This document shows, piece by piece, positions 62,101 to 64,000 of a stretch of DNA of 64,000 nt. Both the position numbers and the translations under genes were made by a program. A model generated the notes under the pieces. The model was not told the origin of the DNA and did no database searches. It was given only the letters and a program-made list of their open reading frames with translations. This stretch comes from Hydractinia symbiolongicarpus (lineage: Eukaryota > Cnidaria > Hydrozoa > Anthoathecata > Hydractiniidae): assembly GCF_029227915.1 (NCBI RefSeq), contig NC_079876.1, forward strand, positions 5,272,001 to 5,336,000, given 5' to 3'. Within the stretch, counting starts at the first letter, position 1. Each line of letters opens with the position of its first letter.

Positions 62101-64000
62101 AAGCGCTACCACAGCGCCCAGTGTAATCGCTGAGTTCCGGCAATCACGTCAAATTAAGAAGAATGTTATTTCTTGGAGTCCAATTGTCTCCTTTATCACA
62201 TTTATCAGGTGACAGTCCAAAGTTAGTTCAATTAAGTCCCACAGTCAATCGCTCCATATTTAAAAGCGATGCAACCTAGTAATATCACAAAAATATCGCT
62301 AAATACATGTTTGTACGAATATGTGACCTAACCGTTGTAACTCAAACGGACAGACACCGTTAGAAAGTCAATGAAATGTAGTTTTTGAAACTGTCGCTAT
62401 TTCTTCAGTGCGCGATAACGGATAGGATTGGTCCCACAGTAAAGAATGACTTATTTATCTAAATTTTTAAATGAAGCGCTACCACAGCGCCCAGTGTAAT
62501 CGCTGAGTTCCGGCAATCACGTCAAATTAAGAAGAATGTTATTTCTTAGAGTCCAATTGTCTCATTTATCACATTTATTAGATCACAGTCCAAAGTTAGT
62601 TCAATTAAGTCCCACAGTCAATCGTTTCACTTTTAAAAGCGATGCAACCTAGTAATATCAGATAAATATCGCTAAATATATGTTGGTACGAATATGTGAC
62701 CCAAACGTTGTAACTCAAACGGATTGATACTGTCTGAAAGTCAATGAAATGTAGTTTTTGAAACTGTCGCTATTTCTTCAGCGCGCGATAACGGATAGGA
62801 TTGGTCCCACAGTAAAGAATGACTTATTTATCTAAACTCTTAAATGAAGCGCTACCACAGCGCCCAGTGTAATCGCTGAGTCCCGGCAATCACGTCAAAT
62901 TAAGAAGAATGTTATTTCTTGAAGTCCAATTGTCTCATTTTTCACATTTATCAGGTCACAGTCCAAAGTTAGTTCAATTAAGTCCCACAGTCAATCGTTT
63001 CATAGTTAAAAGCGATGCAACCTAGTATTATCAGAAAAATATCGCTAAATACATGTTTGTACGAATATGTGACCCAACCGTTGTAACACAAACGGACTGA
63101 CACCGTTAGAAAGTTAATGAAATGTAGTTTTTGAAACTGTCGCTATTTCTTCAGCGCGCGATAACGGATAGGATTGGTCCCACAGTAAAGAATGACTTAG
63201 TTATCTAAGTTTTAGCGCTACCACAGCGCCCAGTGTAATCGCTGAGTTCCGGCAATCACGGCAAGTTAAGAAGAATGTTATTTCTTGGTGTCCAATTGTC
63301 TCCCTTATCAGATTTATCAGGTGACAGTCCAAAGTTAGTTCAATTACGTCCCACAGTCGATCGTTTCATAGTTAAAAACGTTGCAACCTAGTATTATCAG
63401 AAAAATATCGCTAAATACATGTTTGTACGAATATGTGACCCAACCGTTGTAACACAAACGGACTGACACCGTTAGAAAGTTAATGAAATGTAGTTTTTGA
63501 AACTGTCGCTATTTCTTCAGCGCGCGATAACGGATAGGATTGGTCCCACAGTAAAGAATGACTTAGTTATCTAAGTTTTAGCGCTACCACAGCGCCCAGT
63601 GTAATCGCTGAGTTCCGGCAATCACGGCAAGTTAAGAAGAATGTTATTTCTTGGTGTCCAATTGTCTCCCTTATCACATTTATCAGGTGACAGTCCAAAG
63701 TTAGTTCAATTACGTCCCACAGTCGATCGTTTCATAGTTAAAAACGTTGCAACCTAGTAATATCACAAAAATATCGCTTAATACATGTTTGTACGAATAT
63801 GTGACCTAACCGTTGTAACTCAAACGGACAGACACCGTTAGAAAGTCAATGAAATGTAGTTTTTTAAACTGTCGCTATTTCTTCAGCGCGCGATAACGGA
63901 TAGGATTGGTCCCACAGTAAAGAATGACTTATTTATCTAAATTTTTAAATGAAGCGCTACCACAGAGAACAGTGTAATCGCTAAGTTTTGGCAATCATGT
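62101..64000. repeat. Second copy of the previous repeat, running off the window
   Basis: Starts at 62101 (B/E-like), 62474 (F), 62847 (G), 63214 (D-like), 63580 (D-like, extra), and 63952 (T-like, 49 bp only). It follows 59131-60615 at +2970, with one added unit at 63580 before the T unit that corresponds to 60616. The array continues beyond the end. Confidence 0.84.
63214..63951. repeat. Single-unit tandem duplication near the window end
   Basis: Units at 63214 and 63580 both carry CACGGCAAGTTAAG, TCTCCCTTATCA, CAGTCGATCG and GTTAAAAACGTTGC, at a spacing of 366 bp. The earlier copy at 60244 has one such unit. The first of the two has the back half of a G unit (TATTATCAGAAAAATATCGC, ACCCAACCG) and the second has the D-like back half. 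Together they are the product of a crossover one unit out of register. Confidence 0.88.

Larger units (their letters stand above)
1..64000. repeat. Satellite DNA array, 373-bp unit, about 172 tandem copies
   Basis: Successive units begin with AAGCGCTACC (or a variant) at 1, 374, 747, 1120, 1493, 1866, 2239 and so on to 63952. The spacing is 373 bp, or 366 bp where the tail lacks TAAATGA. I traced every unit boundary through the window. All units lie in the same orientation, with no spacer, inverted segment or inserted element. Hand-counted G+C of the first unit is 135 of 373. Segments shared by nearly all units include GAATGTTATTTCTTGG, AGTTAGTTCAATTA, GCGATGCAACCT and GAAAGTCAATGAAATGTAG. 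No open frame longer than about 86 codons exists, and no stretch of even 100 bp departs from the satellite. Long homogeneous arrays with higher-order structure are typical of eukaryotic centromeric or pericentromeric heterochromatin; that placement is inferred. Both window ends lie inside the array. Confidence 0.98.

Noticed and set aside
1-64000. CRISPR-like direct repeats
   Set aside because: The repeated unit is about 373 bp and contiguous, with no short repeat-spacer alternation and no cas genes.
1-64000. CENP-B box (TTCG-N4-A-N2-CGGG core)
   Set aside because: I looked in both orientations, especially around TTTCGGCAATCATG and TCCCGCAGTAAA. No unit type contains the core spacing.
1-64000. 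Transposon, LTR or retroelement insertion
   Set aside because: No interruption of unit periodicity, no target-site duplication and no coding remnant. All length anomalies are explained by unit deletions or duplications.
1-64000. tRNA, rRNA or telomeric repeats
   Set aside because: No cloverleaf-like or rRNA-like segment and no short telomeric motif runs. Everything aligns to the satellite unit.

Overview
The whole 64-kb window is one uninterrupted tandem-repeat (satellite DNA) array. I find no gene, RNA gene, transposon or unique sequence anywhere in it. The repeating unit is about 373 bp and about 36% G+C (hand count of the first unit). It is laid head to tail in one direction, with about 172 complete units and a 49-bp partial unit at the end. 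The array runs off both ends, so its flanks and true size are unknown. Megabase-type satellites with unit hierarchies like this are typical of eukaryotic centromeric or pericentromeric heterochromatin. I do not recognise the unit as any well-known satellite and cannot name the organism; plant versus animal is not decidable from this window.

Units fall into recognisable subtypes, named here by letters. The unit head (first ~45 bp) has three states: alpha (CAGAGACC, CTAAGTTTTGG, ATCATG), beta (CAGCGCCC, CTGAGTTCCGG, ATCACG) and gamma (CAGAGCCC or CAAAGCCC, CTGAGTTTCGG, ATCATG). Bodies and tails carry further markers. A 7-bp tail deletion (TAAATGA lost before AGCGC) makes a 366-bp unit at 32 junctions.

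Layout. 1-7424: two copies of a long block at offset 4447, with a tandem trimer duplication in the first. 7425-11140 and 16468-20556: four copies of a higher-order repeat D-T-Q-P-N-M, one a full hexamer and three pentamers, each lacking a different member. 11141-16467: a rearranged copy of the first block plus a 119-bp partial-unit duplication at 14684. 20557-30570: D-T-E-F(-G) modules, including adjacent copies of about 3.3 and 2.6 kb and a 1478-bp tetramer. 30571-36436: a 2197-bp hexamer, a 1.09-kb trimer and three units whose heads are deleted. 36437-40540: Q-P-N-M modules. 40541-59130: an A-B-C-D (1485 bp) tetramer family nested in a 3718-bp decamer and then a 2970-bp octamer. Here alpha and beta heads alternate without exception for 50 units. 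59131-64000: a further pair at 2970-bp spacing, ending with a single-unit duplication.

The main biological signal is the record of unequal crossover and gene conversion: each gain or loss is close to a whole number of units and usually leaves a hybrid unit at the breakpoint. All copy comparisons were made by eye, so near-identity statements need an alignment.
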